From the NCBI RefSeq assembly GCF_019703305.1, contig NZ_AP024814.1, positions 1,054,001 to 1,118,000 of the forward strand: DNA of 64,000 nt, in the 5' to 3' direction. This stretch comes from Helicobacter sp. NHP19-003. GTDB lineage: Bacteria > Campylobacterota > Campylobacteria > Campylobacterales > Helicobacteraceae. This document shows positions 9,746 through 18,692 of this stretch, one piece after another. The notes beneath the pieces were generated by a model, which worked only from the letters and a program-made list of their open reading frames with translations, searched no databases and was not told where the DNA came from. The number at the start of each line of letters is the position of its first letter. The first letter of the stretch is position 1. The translations under genes were made by a program, and so were the position numbers.

Positions 9746-9932
9746 GAGCACCCCTACAGATAGACAAGGATTAATGCCTTGCAGAAACCAAAAAAACCCT
9801 TATGATGGTAACACAAAAAATGTTAAAAAAATATAAACTCCGCCTTTTTGAGGGATTTAAGATCGCTTTTGGGGCTTGCGCTATAGTTTAAAAGTCTATA
9901 ACCGATATAAAACTTAAACAAAAGGAGTTTGC

Positions 9933-10760
9933 ATGCGTTCCTCTAAGTATTCTTTGGTGATCTTGCCCGCTCTGCTCGGTTTTTCGGGTGTCAATGCTGA
10001 AGAAAGCGGCATTTTTCTTGAGGGCGGTTACCAACAAGGCAAGGCACAATACAGCACAAGTAAAAATGGTAAAGATGCCACAACAGCTAATTTAAAAGGC
10101 TTTGGCCTGCAAATCGGTTACCAAATGTTTGCCAATAAATACTTCGGCTTTAAAGTTTATGGTTTCTTTGATTACGCCCACACACAAGGCATTGAGTTTG
10201 CCAATAAAGATGCCTCAGGGGGCAACCCCATCAATTGTCAAATGCCCAATGGCTTGCCAGCTGGGGTACCAATTCCCGGGGGTGTTCCCGGACATGCTGG
10301 TGCTGCCCCCGGCGGGGGCTTGCCCGCTGGAGGCATGCCCCAATGTTCGATCAATGTCATGGGCATTTTGCAGCAAGTCGTGGGGAGCAACAAGCCCGTG
10401 CAACCCAACATGCTCACCTATGGCGGAGGGGCGGATTTGATCGTCAATGTCATCAGCAATAAAATGATGGCTTTGGGTGTGATTGGGGGCATACAACTTG
10501 CCGGTAACTCTTGGATTTTAGCCACGCCCAACATCACCGATGTCGCCATGAAATACATGGATGTCAGTAAAAAAGCCACGGGCTTTCAGTTCCTCTTCAA
10601 TGTGGGCGGTAGGTTGCGTATCTTAAAGCACAGCAGCATTGAAGCGGGCATCAAGTTCCCCATGTTGCGCTCTAACCCCTTCTTGCAAACCAAAAATGAC
10701 GGCACGATCTACTTGCGCCGGCTCTATTCGTGGTATGTCAACTACGCCTTCACTTTTTAG
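9933..10760 (+). CDS. Hop/Hor-type outer membrane protein
   Basis: 275 aa: signal peptide (1-21, ending VNA-EES), N-terminal strand LEGGYQQGKAQYS, and a C-terminal beta-barrel ending YSWYVNYAFTF with terminal Phe, typical of the Helicobacter outer membrane protein family. A Gly/Pro-rich loop with two Cys flanking it (about residues 98-136, PAGVPIPGGVPGHAG) is unusual and probably surface exposed. AAAGGAG precedes the ATG. It is divergent from the DUF285 gene and convergent with the FixH-like gene. Confidence 0.88.
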   Translation: MRSSKYSLVILPALLGFSGVNAEESGIFLEGGYQQGKAQYSTSKNGKDATTANLKGFGLQIGYQMFANKYFGFKVYGFFDYAHTQGIEFANKDASGGNPINCQMPNGLPAGVPIPGGVPGHAGAAPGGGLPAGGMPQCSINVMGILQQVVGSNKPVQPNMLTYGGGADLIVNVISNKMMALGVIGGIQLAGNSWILATPNITDVAMKYMDVSKKATGFQFLFNVGGRLRILKHSSIEAGIKFPMLRSNPFLQTKNDGTIYLRRLYSWYVNYAFTF

Positions 10761-10820
10761 TGCACGGCTCTAAAGTGTTTGTCGTGCTCTTTAGGGCGTG
10801 GCTAGCTTTTTAGCTCTACT

Positions 10821-11393
10821 CTAGCGCACAAAGGCAGGTTGGATGAGAGGGAGTTCTTTTCCTTTAAAATTGATCTTCACCATAACTTGGTAACGCCCTT
10901 TAAAGGGGAGATTAAAAGGAGGGAGCTGACAGATGCGTTCTTTCTCTTGGGTTTCACACGCAATGTTGCCTAAAATTAAGGGTTTTTGCTTTGTCCTTAA
11001 CACCGACACACTAAAGCTTAAAGTGGGGGCTTTGGGGTCTTTGTGTTGTACTTGTAGGCTTAGGTTATTGTGCTGGTTGGAGAGCCAAAGCAAGGGGGTA
11101 TTTTGGTTGATGTAAAAAGGAAAAAGCGGTTCGAGTTTTTGGTTGCCATTCACGAGTTCAAGACTGTAGGCCTGCCTAAAGGCACTGTAAGTGGAGAGCA
11201 TGCCATTGATGTGGCTGTCTGTGTAGGTGTGCTGGTGTAAATAAGAATTGTCGTTTTGGGGGGTGTATTTGATCGCCACGACCACCAAGGCCACGACCAA
11301 ACCCAAACCGATGAACAGGATAGACAAAATGCCTAGTGGCCAATAGTTTTTTTCTTTAGTTTCCATGTTTTCTTGCTCCAAAAAAGTAACCAT
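10821..11393 (-). CDS. FixH-like membrane protein of the cbb3 oxidase locus
   Basis: 190 aa with one N-terminal transmembrane segment (LGILSILFIGLGLVVALVVV, about 20-40) and a periplasmic domain with LHQHTYTDSHINGM, resembling the FixH/CcoG-associated family at the same place in H. pylori (downstream of ccoP). FixH proteins help assemble cbb3 oxidase, probably in copper delivery. The ORF overlaps the preceding gene by 38 nt. The second Met (METKEKNYW, residue 10) at 11366 is an alternative start that shortens the overlap. Confidence 0.7.
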   Translation of the reverse strand: MVTFLEQENMETKEKNYWPLGILSILFIGLGLVVALVVVAIKYTPQNDNSYLHQHTYTDSHINGMLSTYSAFRQAYSLELVNGNQKLEPLFPFYINQNTPLLWLSNQHNNLSLQVQHKDPKAPTLSFSVSVLRTKQKPLILGNIACETQEKERICQLPPFNLPFKGRYQVMVKINFKGKELPLIQPAFVR

Positions 11394-11949
11394 AAAAGAA
11401 AATTGCCAAGAGTGAGCATAAGAGAATATAGAGTGTGGTCTTCACTATGCTGTTAGAGTACTCTTCTTTGATGTTGCTTGCTAGGGTAATGTGGTGCTTG
11501 CGCGCGATGGCATCGGCCATATAGGTGTAGCCATTGAGTAGGGCAAAAGAAAAGCGGGCGTTGTTTTTGGCCATGTCCTTGCCCCATTCTTTGGGTAAAA
11601 AGGGGGCGATGCGCTCAAAAAAAATCTGATCTGTGGGGATTAAATCCTTGGGGTTAGACAGAATGTCGATTTTCTGTGCCCCAAAATGGGCAAAAAGGGC
11701 GATGAAAGGGGGGTGCAACTCCCTTAATTTAGCTTTTTGGTAAATCAAACGCCCTGCTTTATCTAGGGTGTCTGGGCTGTCCTTTAAAAACAGTACAAGG
11801 GAAACCCCGGTTTTGTCAAACAATTCGCTAGACACCTTTTGCACCAAATCCGCACTCTTGGTGACCAAATGCCCTGCCTCGTTGTCTAACACGAAACTTT
11901 GGGCATGCAAAAAACCAGCAAAGAGTAGGCAAACCTTAAAAAGCTTCAC
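11356..11949 (-). CDS. Exported single-pass protein, TPM-like
   Basis: 197 aa: signal peptide (1-16, LLFAGFLHA-QSF), a globular domain (FDKTGVSLVLFLKDSP, HPPFIALFAHFGAQKIDIL) that resembles TPM-type phosphatase/photosystem-repair folds, and a C-terminal transmembrane segment (TTLYILLCSLLAIFFYGYFF). Start is GTG at 11949, overlapping by 4 nt the stop of the upstream 33-aa ORF, indicating translational coupling. It belongs to the cco accessory cluster. Its biochemical function is unknown. Confidence 0.75.
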   Translation of the reverse strand: MKLFKVCLLFAGFLHAQSFVLDNEAGHLVTKSADLVQKVSSELFDKTGVSLVLFLKDSPDTLDKAGRLIYQKAKLRELHPPFIALFAHFGAQKIDILSNPKDLIPTDQIFFERIAPFLPKEWGKDMAKNNARFSFALLNGYTYMADAIARKHHITLASNIKEEYSNSIVKTTLYILLCSLLAIFFYGYFFGARKHGN

Positions 11950-12047
11950 ACAGCAAAGAGGAAGGGGCGAGCAAAGAACAGCACAACCGTGATGACAAAT
12001 AAAATGATTAGAAACAACCCAAGCAGTTTCTCCATCCCTGTAAACAT
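11946..12047 (-). CDS. 33-aa membrane peptide in the cco operon
   Basis: Short reading frame starting ATG at 12047 and ending TGA at 11946-11948. It encodes 33 residues with N-terminus MFTGMEKLLG, one hydrophobic helix (LFLIILFVITVVLFF) and a short tail ARPFLFAV. GGAG, inside the end of the upstream DUF4006 gene, precedes the ATG. It ends in a 4-nt GTGA overlap with the following GTG-started gene, so it fits snugly between two operon genes. The small size and single helix resemble accessory subunits of cbb3 oxidases. Confidence 0.6.
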   Translation of the reverse strand: MFTGMEKLLGLFLIILFVITVVLFFARPFLFAV

Positions 12048-12050
12048 GCG

Positions 12051-12251
12051 TTACTCCTTGTGTACTTGATAAAATTCGTGTTTGTTGCCAAACATTTGCA
12101 AGCTCTTGGTGTCTAGCTTGTAGTAATGCGTGGACTCTTCTTGCTGGATGTGCACGGCTTTAAGGCCAAAAAACGCCACCGCCACCAACAGCACCACCAC
12201 CACGATGAGGTTGCCTAAAATCCCATTTAAGCCAAATAACCCGTTCATCAT
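12051..12251 (-). CDS. DUF4006 small membrane protein
   Basis: 66 aa: one transmembrane segment (LIVVVVLLVAVAFFGLKAV, about 15-33) followed by a short polar domain with EESTHYYKLDTKSL. DUF4006 proteins follow ccoP in epsilonproteobacteria, and a role in oxidase assembly or stability is assumed. It overlaps the ccoP stop by 4 nt (ATGA). Confidence 0.8.
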   Translation of the reverse strand: MMNGLFGLNGILGNLIVVVVLLVAVAFFGLKAVHIQQEESTHYYKLDTKSLQMFGNKHEFYQVHKE

Positions 12252-13114
12252 TCATCTCCTTGTAAGGATTGAATATAAGTTGCCAATGCTTTGATTTGCG
12301 TGTGGCTGAAGTGGCGGTAAGCAAAGCTAGGCATCTCTCCGATATGCCCCTTTTTGCCTTTATCAAGCACTTCTTGTAAAAGGGTTGGAGTACCATAGTG
12401 GGTTAAATCCGCTGCCATACCCCCCTGCCCCTTGCCATCCGCTCCGTGGCAACCCACACAGCTGCTTTGGAAAATCGCCTCTCCCTTTTTGACTAAGTCG
12501 GGGTATTTGGTATGGCGCAAGGCCGAGATGTCTGCCATCACATAGCTAGCCACCGCTTTAGCGTCCTCAGCACTCAAACCCATAGGGGGCATCTCGCCGG
12601 CTTGGTAATTCAAGCCCACAGAGCCTTGATTCACCACCTCTTCAATGCCCGCTTCCTTGCCCCATTTGGCAAGGTTTCTAGCGGTGTTGTTAAGCCCCGT
12701 GGCTTCTAAACCGTGGCATTGCGAGCATTGTACCAAGAAAATGCCCTGCCCCATTTGCTCTAGGTCTTTTTCTTTGAGATTTTGCCAACGGGCTTCAAAG
12801 TTTTTGTTATAAGCGGCGAGTTCTTTGTTATACTCTCCGATTTGTGAGTAACCAGACATAGGGTAACCTACAAAGATGTACCAAAGCCCCCACACAATAA
12901 AAACCAAAAAGCTGATCACCCAACCCATGGGGATGTTGTTGAGAAACTCCCCGATGCCATCATAGCTGTGGTCCTTGCCCCCATAAAGTTCGCCATCTGC
13001 CTTGCTTTCACGCATCGCTTTGAATAGAGAGGAGCTCATGCTAAGCGTGGCGACCAAAATCACAAGGGCGGCCACCAATGCGAACAAATTAATGTGATCC
13101 TTTAAAATATCCAT
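12248..13114 (-). CDS. ccoP: cbb3 cytochrome c oxidase, dihaem subunit III
   Basis: 288-aa membrane-anchored dihaem cytochrome c that passes electrons to CcoO/CcoN. Two N-terminal transmembrane segments (about 9-31 and 63-82) are followed by haem sites CSQCH (130-134) and CVGCH (219-223), with Met ligands available in GEMPPMG and GEMPSF. Last of the four ccoNOQP genes. It overlaps the DUF4006 gene by 4 nt. Confidence 0.96.
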   Translation of the reverse strand: MDILKDHINLFALVAALVILVATLSMSSSLFKAMRESKADGELYGGKDHSYDGIGEFLNNIPMGWVISFLVFIVWGLWYIFVGYPMSGYSQIGEYNKELAAYNKNFEARWQNLKEKDLEQMGQGIFLVQCSQCHGLEATGLNNTARNLAKWGKEAGIEEVVNQGSVGLNYQAGEMPPMGLSAEDAKAVASYVMADISALRHTKYPDLVKKGEAIFQSSCVGCHGADGKGQGGMAADLTHYGTPTLLQEVLDKGKKGHIGEMPSFAYRHFSHTQIKALATYIQSLQGDE

Positions 13115-13116
13115 GT

Positions 13117-13320
13117 CTAGCCTTTCTTATGGGATAAGTGCCGGGGTTCAATGGGCGCATCTGTTAGCTCATCTTGCAGGGCCAACTGGCTGTAGCGTTC
13201 GTAATCCGTGATCCCCTTTTTGTCTTTGACATACATAGATATGATGTAAAAATATAAAAAGAGCGTGAACAAGACCGTGAAAAAAGCGTAGGCAAAGCCT
13301 CTTAAGGTGTCGATGTCCAT
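13117..13320 (-). CDS. ccoQ: cbb3 oxidase small subunit CcoQ
   Basis: 67 aa: one transmembrane helix (GFAYAFFTVLFTLFLYFYII) followed by a basic/acidic tail (YVKDKKGITDYERYSQLAL), as in FixQ/CcoQ proteins that stabilise the oxidase. It lies between ccoO and ccoP, with only two bases to the ccoP start. Confidence 0.9.
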   Translation of the reverse strand: MDIDTLRGFAYAFFTVLFTLFLYFYIISMYVKDKKGITDYERYSQLALQDELTDAPIEPRHLSHKKG

Positions 13321-14028
13321 TTATTGCCCCTTTGCACTAACTTTTGGAGTTTCAATGCGCCCTTGCCCCAAGCTGTTTAAATAGGCGATCAAAGCCACAA
13401 TTTCTTTCACACGGCCCTCTTTTAGGGCGGCTTTGATGTCGGGGTCTTGCATGTGATCTACAATGCCCTTAGCTTCCTCTAAGAACAGCTTCTTGGCCTC
13501 TTGTATATCGCCTAGTTGCACGCCACCGGGTTTGTCATAGGGGACTTTAAAGACCTCTTTTTGGGTGTAGGCTTCGGCAAAAGCAGTGTCAAAGTCCGCA
13601 TCCTTTGTAAAGAGGTGTTTGTAGGCGGGCATGATGCTGCCGGGCACCACGCTGGTGGGCTCTAGCATGTGTTTTTCATGCCACGCTGTGGTGCGTACAT
13701 CGCCCACGCGGTGCAAGTCGGGACCAATGCGCCGAGACCCCCACAAAAAGGGGCGATCGTAGGCATACTCTCCGCTTAGGCTATAAGCCCCATAGCGTTG
13801 TACTTCCGCCTGAAAGGGGCGGATGAGCTGAGAGTGGCAGTTGTAGCACCCCTCGCTGATATACACCTGCCGCCCGGCGGTTTCTAAAATGCTGTAGGGC
13901 TTTAACCCCTCAATGGGACGGGCGGACTTAAAGAAGTTGGGCAAAATTTCCACAACGCCTGCCACTGCAAAGGCGACCACAAAGGCGAGCGTGAAAAAGA
14001 AAGGGTTTTTTTCTAAAAAACTAAACAT
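13321..14028 (-). CDS. ccoO: cbb3 oxidase monohaem subunit II
   Basis: 235 aa: N-terminal membrane anchor (about 10-28), haem c site CYNCH at 61-65 and the family sequence RRIGPDLHRVG. The Met of SIMPAYKHLF is the likely axial ligand. It transfers electrons from CcoP to CcoN. It sits in the operon immediately after ccoN (9-nt gap). Confidence 0.97.
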   Translation of the reverse strand: MFSFLEKNPFFFTLAFVVAFAVAGVVEILPNFFKSARPIEGLKPYSILETAGRQVYISEGCYNCHSQLIRPFQAEVQRYGAYSLSGEYAYDRPFLWGSRRIGPDLHRVGDVRTTAWHEKHMLEPTSVVPGSIMPAYKHLFTKDADFDTAFAEAYTQKEVFKVPYDKPGGVQLGDIQEAKKLFLEEAKGIVDHMQDPDIKAALKEGRVKEIVALIAYLNSLGQGRIETPKVSAKGQ

Positions 14029-14037
14029 ATGTGCTCC

Positions 14038-15555
14038 TTATTGCATGCCCATGGGTGTAGCGTAGGCGGGCTCTTTTTCTAAAACTCTGCCTTTTTGGAT
14101 GGTCATCAACACATTGTAAAGGAAGATGAAAAAGCCCACGAGATACAAAGTACCACCAAAGCCACGGATCACATAATAGGGGATCAACACCCGCACGGTG
14201 TCTACAAATTGATACACCAAGTTGCCGTATTGATCTACATCGCGCCACATCATGCCTTGTGTGATCCCTGCAATCCACATAGAGGAGAAGTAAAGCACGA
14301 TGCCTAGAGTCATCAGCCAGAACTGCACATCCATGAGTTTAGCTGAATAAATTTCGCGTTTAAACACACGGGGCACCATGTGATAAACCGCTGCAATGAG
14401 CGTAAAGCCCACCCAACCGAGCACGCCGTCATGCACATGCCCGATGATCCAATCGGTGAAGTGCGCTAGGGCATTGACCGAGCGGATCGCTTGAATGGAG
14501 CCCTCTAAAGTAGAGAGCATGTAGAAAGTGCTCGCCAAGACTAAGAATTTAATCAAAGGCGACTCTTTGAGCTGGTGCCATTGCCCTCTTAGGGTTAAGA
14601 GCATGTTGATGGCTGTACCCCATGAAGGGATGATTAAAATCACGGAAAACACGGAAGATAGGGTTTGTACCCAATCGGGCACCGTAGAGTAGATCAAGTG
14701 GTGTCCACCCGCCCAAATATAAACAAACATCAAGCTCCAAAAGGAAAACAAGGTGAGCTTGTAAGAGAAGATAGGCTGTCCGCTTTCTTTAGGCAAGAAG
14801 TAATAAATCGTACCAATCACCCCGCTAGTGAACACAAACGCCACCGCATTATGCCCCCACCACCACTGCACCAAAGCATCGTTACTGCCGGCATACATAG
14901 AAATAGAATGCCAAAGGCTACCTGTGTGGGCGACTAAATAAGTGGGGATGGAAAGGTTGTTGAAGATATAGAGCACAGCGATGCCCACATAGGTTGCAAT
15001 GTAGTACCAAAGCGAAACATAGATCGTGTTTTCGCGTCTAACCCCCATGCTCCCAAACATGCTAATGCCCCAAAGCACCCACACTACCACGACTAAAATG
15101 TCTAAAGGCCATGCAAGTTCGGCGTATTCTTTGCTCTGTGTGATCCCGCCCAGCAAGCTCACCACACCTAAGATTAAGGTTAAAATCCAAATCCAAAAAT
15201 GCAAATAGCCCACCACTTTTAAAAATGGGTAGTCGTGGTAGGTAATTTTTAAGACCCTTTGTCCAAAATAATACCAACTTGCCCAAATCCCGCCCAAAGT
15301 GAAGCCATAAATCACGCCATTGGTGTGTACGGGGCGCAAACGCCCAAAAATGCTGTATTCCCCTAGAATATAGTTGAGCTTAGGGAAGGCTAGCTGAAAC
15401 GCTAAAACCACCCCAATCAACATCCCAATGACCCCAAAGGTGATCATGGCAATGATGAATAACCGGGCGATTGAATAGTCGTACTCAGCGGAAGTTTTGG
15501 CCATAGCCGACACTGAAGCACTGCCAGCATAGCCCTGTTGGATGCCTACATCCAT
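14038..15555 (-). CDS. ccoN: cbb3 oxidase catalytic subunit I
   Basis: 505-aa multi-helix haem-copper oxidase subunit that reduces oxygen and contributes to proton motive force. Conserved His-bearing segments include RPVHTNGVIYGF, WWWGHNAVAFVF (CuB region), AGGHHLIYSTVP and IIGHVHDGVLGW. It is the high-affinity terminal oxidase expected in a microaerophile and the sole type known in H. pylori. A TATAAT lies 36-41 nt upstream of the start, and AAGGAG precedes the ATG. Confidence 0.97.
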   Translation of the reverse strand: MDVGIQQGYAGSASVSAMAKTSAEYDYSIARLFIIAMITFGVIGMLIGVVLAFQLAFPKLNYILGEYSIFGRLRPVHTNGVIYGFTLGGIWASWYYFGQRVLKITYHDYPFLKVVGYLHFWIWILTLILGVVSLLGGITQSKEYAELAWPLDILVVVVWVLWGISMFGSMGVRRENTIYVSLWYYIATYVGIAVLYIFNNLSIPTYLVAHTGSLWHSISMYAGSNDALVQWWWGHNAVAFVFTSGVIGTIYYFLPKESGQPIFSYKLTLFSFWSLMFVYIWAGGHHLIYSTVPDWVQTLSSVFSVILIIPSWGTAINMLLTLRGQWHQLKESPLIKFLVLASTFYMLSTLEGSIQAIRSVNALAHFTDWIIGHVHDGVLGWVGFTLIAAVYHMVPRVFKREIYSAKLMDVQFWLMTLGIVLYFSSMWIAGITQGMMWRDVDQYGNLVYQFVDTVRVLIPYYVIRGFGGTLYLVGFFIFLYNVLMTIQKGRVLEKEPAYATPMGMQ

Positions 15556-15590
15556 GTGTTCTCCTTCGTAAAAATATCACATAAATCTAA

Positions 15591-15596
15591 ATTATA
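15591..15596 (-). promoter_or_regulatory. Likely -10 element of the cco operon
   Basis: TATAAT on the minus strand, preceded by TG-like sequence (GTGC), about 36 nt upstream of the ccoN start. A second TATAAT-like word lies about 15 bases further upstream. Helicobacter sigma-80 promoters depend mainly on this -10 element. Confidence 0.55.
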
Positions 15597-15642
15597 GCAC
15601 AGATTATATGAATAGAGTTTAATTTAATATCCTTTTTGGTTT

Positions 15643-17538
15643 TCAAGCTGTAGGGCTAAAAAGTGCGCTCACTTCTTCAATTAAGGACGAATCTTGGCTT
15701 AAATCTAAAAAATTAAAGGCATCTCCACTCTGTTGTGTCCCCTCCAATAAATCCCCTGAACGGCGGTATTTTAAATCTAAATTCGCAATCTCAAAGCCAT
15801 CAAGTGTTTGGCTAAAGTTGTGTAGCCTAGGGTTTGTGGGCTGGTGGGTGAAAAGATAGCAATAGCCTTTGCCCCCAAGCCTTGCCACCCTGCCCCTTAG
15901 CTGATGTAAAGTTGCTAGACCCAAGCGTTCGGGCCCCACAATCACGATGGTGGAGAGTTTGGGTAGGCTGATTCCCACTTCAATTAAAGTCGTGGCGAGC
16001 AAAAGCTGCCCCCCTTTGGCAAAGCCCTCCATGATGTCCTCTTTGTCATTGTCCTTACCGCTCACCACAAAGACATTTTCAAAGCGTTTTTGCCAATAGG
16101 GTGTGCCCTCTTTTAAAGAGAGATAGTCCATGCTTTCGCTCTCCTCCACTAGGGGGTAAATGACCGCCACTTGTTTGCCCTCCCCAATTTCAGCTTTAAT
16201 GTGGGTTAAAAGGGCGTTGAATTGGGGTTTATCCACAATGCGGGTTTGGATGTCCTTTGTGTAGGGCTTGTCCTTTAAAAAGCTTGTGGCGATGAATTTA
16301 GCCTCCATCATCGCTAAAGTTCGGGGAATGGGCGTGGCGGAGAATTGCAAGTAATGGGGTTTGCTGCCGCCGGCTTGTGTGGCTAGGGTTTGTAAGGCAT
16401 GGCGTTGCTTTGTGCCAAAACGGTGTTGCTCATCGCTGATCACCAAAGCCACCTTAGAAGTGTCTAGGGGAGCGTAGAGCAAGGCGGTTGTGCCGACAAT
16501 GAAATCCGCTTCACTGAAGGTCTCTTTTTGTTTGCCATTTGCGCCACCTAAAAGCAATAGGGGTTTAATGCTTTGGGGTAAGTATTTTAGGGCTTCTGTG
16601 TAAATTTGTTTAGCCAAAATGCTTGTGGGTGCCATAAGAAGGCTTTTATAAGGGGCGCACAGAGCAACGCTGGCTAAGATCACCATCGTTTTGCCACAAC
16701 CCACATCACCCATCACAAGCCGTTTTGTGGCTCTTAAGCCTTGCATGTCGTGCTTAATGCTCTCAATCGCCCTTTGTTGGTCGTTGGTGAGCGCAAAGGG
16801 CAGGTTGTTGACAAACTCGGCCAACGCCCGTGTGTTGGCGTGCTGGCTAAACTTGGCGGGGAAGTCAAAAGTCTTGGAGCTTAGGGCACACATATACGCC
16901 AAAGCCTCTATGTATTTCAGGGCTTGCAGGTGGGGCAGGCAAAAACCCTTATGGGCGTTGTGGGCTAGGGCAAAGTCTATGCTGGGGTGAAAGATTTCGC
17001 TGATGTGTTGCACCACTTGTAAAGGCACGCCTAAACTGACGAGCTTTTCTAAATTTTGGGGCGTGAGTGTGGCTAGGCAAAAGTCAAGGTAGGTTTTGTA
17101 TTGGTCTTGCCTAAGAAAGGCTGGGAGTTTTTTACAATCCTTGTCAAAACGCAGCGCGATGGTGTTTGGCTTGTCTATGATTTTGGGGTTTAGCATCTGC
17201 AGGGCGTTGTTGTAGGGGCTTAGGCTTAACTTGCCATAGACAAAATAGCTTTTTTGGGTGAAAATCTTAAGATGGTAGGGGGTGTGGTTGAAACAAACGA
17301 TCTCTAAAACCTGCTTTGTTGCCTTAACTTGAGTGTGGATTTTTAAGACTTTACCCGTGTGTGTGCTGATATACTCCACTTCTACACAGCCCACGGCCTC
17401 CGGCTCTAAAGCATCTAGCAAGTTGTAGGGGGTGTAGGCTTTGGGGGGATTTAAAATGATCTCTAAAAAATGGGCTAAAGGTAAACCTACACCCAAATCC
17501 AAATTAGGGTGAATCCCTCCTATTTTTGTCTGCAACAT
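15643..17538 (-). CDS. recG: ATP-dependent DNA helicase RecG
   Basis: Branch-migration and fork-regression helicase, 631 aa. Walker A is MGDVGCGKT, motif II appears as SDEQHRFG, motif III is QFSATPIPRT, and the C-terminal motifs include LLATTLIEVGISLP and QLRGRVARLG. The N-terminal wedge is shorter and more diverged than in E. coli, as in other Helicobacter. Start is the ATG at 17538. It is divergent from the lipoprotein gene. Confidence 0.95.
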   Translation of the reverse strand: MLQTKIGGIHPNLDLGVGLPLAHFLEIILNPPKAYTPYNLLDALEPEAVGCVEVEYISTHTGKVLKIHTQVKATKQVLEIVCFNHTPYHLKIFTQKSYFVYGKLSLSPYNNALQMLNPKIIDKPNTIALRFDKDCKKLPAFLRQDQYKTYLDFCLATLTPQNLEKLVSLGVPLQVVQHISEIFHPSIDFALAHNAHKGFCLPHLQALKYIEALAYMCALSSKTFDFPAKFSQHANTRALAEFVNNLPFALTNDQQRAIESIKHDMQGLRATKRLVMGDVGCGKTMVILASVALCAPYKSLLMAPTSILAKQIYTEALKYLPQSIKPLLLLGGANGKQKETFSEADFIVGTTALLYAPLDTSKVALVISDEQHRFGTKQRHALQTLATQAGGSKPHYLQFSATPIPRTLAMMEAKFIATSFLKDKPYTKDIQTRIVDKPQFNALLTHIKAEIGEGKQVAVIYPLVEESESMDYLSLKEGTPYWQKRFENVFVVSGKDNDKEDIMEGFAKGGQLLLATTLIEVGISLPKLSTIVIVGPERLGLATLHQLRGRVARLGGKGYCYLFTHQPTNPRLHNFSQTLDGFEIANLDLKYRRSGDLLEGTQQSGDAFNFLDLSQDSSLIEEVSALFSPTA

Positions 17539-17598
17539 GGCATAATCTTTAACTTAGATTTAATAAAGCATGGTTATTATAGCCCAAAAAGGAAGTGG

Positions 17599-18000
17599 AT
17601 GAACTCCAAGCTCTTACGCTTTTTAGGATTTTCGGTTTTAGCTGTAATGGGGGCGCTTGGCTTGCAAGCGTGCAAGGACACAAGCAAAACTTCTAGCCAA
17701 AAAGCCAAACCCGCGGACGCTGAAGTTGTGAATCAAGCCAAAGATGCTGATCCCGAGGCTCTCAACAAAATGACTCCCGTTAAAGGTAACCAAAACAACA
17801 GCATAGAATCCGGTTTGGATCACAGGATTGACGATGCCAAAACGACTGATAAAATCGACCGCATTGTGGATGAGGAAAACGCCGTTCAGGAAGCCACACA
17901 AGGCACAGGTCCACTCTACACCCCCCAAAACAGCAACATTCTCCAAAACTGGACCAACCACGAGGACAATCTCGCCTCGCCTCTCAACCACAATTACTAA
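17599..18000 (+). CDS. Small lipoprotein
   Basis: 133 aa, with a lipoprotein signal peptide (MNSKLLRFLGFSVLAVMGAL) ending LQAC, so the mature chain would begin at Cys25. The mature part is hydrophilic, Lys/Asp/Asn-rich and without recognisable domain (KDTSKTSSQKAKPADAEVVN). The frame is open to 17509, but AAGGAAG stands just before the ATG at 17599 and the signal peptide starts there. Its stop is in the same reading frame as the following outer membrane protein, 18 bases before that gene's probable start. Confidence 0.75.
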   Translation: MNSKLLRFLGFSVLAVMGALGLQACKDTSKTSSQKAKPADAEVVNQAKDADPEALNKMTPVKGNQNNSIESGLDHRIDDAKTTDKIDRIVDEENAVQEATQGTGPLYTPQNSNILQNWTNHEDNLASPLNHNY

Positions 18001-18018
18001 CGGTGTAAGGACTCCCCC

Positions 18019-18660
18019 ATTCTCAATTTAAAATGTGGCTTCGCCCTTGCGGTGGGTGTTTTCGGTGCTTTGTGCCCCCCACTGCAAGCCGCTAAAAGCC
18101 GTACTTTCTTGCTTAGCCAATACCAAGTGGGGCAAATGCAATTTTACACCTACCAAGCAAACGGCACTCCCGTTAAAAATGTGCGCACCATTGAAGGGGC
18201 AAGCATTGTCTATGGCTACGAATACAACCCCTTAGATCGTTGGTTTTACACCCGCTATTATGGCTTTTTGGACTATGGATATGTGATCTTAGACCCTAGA
18301 GGCAAGGTTGAAACAAACATGTTTACCTATGGGGTTGGGGCAGATTTGCTGATTGAGTACAACAAAAACCCACTCAATGTTTGGGGGCTTTTTTATGGAA
18401 TGATGTTGGCTGGCAACACTTGGACGACTTCTGAATTTTCGCAAAATTTCTTTGTGGAAAATTACCGATCTTTCACAAGTTTTTCATTTAAGGGGACTTA
18501 TTTTAGGCTCTTGGGACAAGTGGGCATCCGTTTCCAGACAGTGATTCTCTACCACGATGTGTCTTTTGAATTTGGGTTTAAATTCCCCTTTGACACCGAG
18601 CTAGGCTCTCGATTTGTGCGTAATTACAGCTTTTTTGTGTCGCACACTTGGTATTTTTAG
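18019..18660 (+). CDS. Outer membrane protein with apparent ATT start
   Basis: Beta-barrel outer membrane protein of the Helicobacter Hop-related type: SQYQVGQMQFYTYQANGTPV, WFYTRYYGFLDYG, FTYGVGADLLIEY and C-terminal FFVSHTWYF. The only standard start is GTG at 18052, which leaves a signal peptide with no positive charge and no ribosome site. From ATT at 18019 the product begins ILNLKCGFALAVGVFGAL and ends CPPLQA-AKS, an ideal signal peptide, and TAAGGA lies seven bases upstream. So either ATT is used or an ATG has mutated. Follows the lipoprotein gene in the same frame, probably co-transcribed. Confidence 0.8.
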   Translation: MLNLKCGFALAVGVFGALCPPLQAAKSRTFLLSQYQVGQMQFYTYQANGTPVKNVRTIEGASIVYGYEYNPLDRWFYTRYYGFLDYGYVILDPRGKVETNMFTYGVGADLLIEYNKNPLNVWGLFYGMMLAGNTWTTSEFSQNFFVENYRSFTSFSFKGTYFRLLGQVGIRFQTVILYHDVSFEFGFKFPFDTELGSRFVRNYSFFVSHTWYF

Positions 18661-18692
18661 GTTTTGCCTATTTTCTAGCCAACCCGAAGCAT

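Noticed and set aside
10776-10815. Terminator between the Hop-type gene and the FixH-like gene
   Set aside because: The CTCTAAAG/CTTTAGGG pairing is imperfect with a long loop and no convincing T-run.
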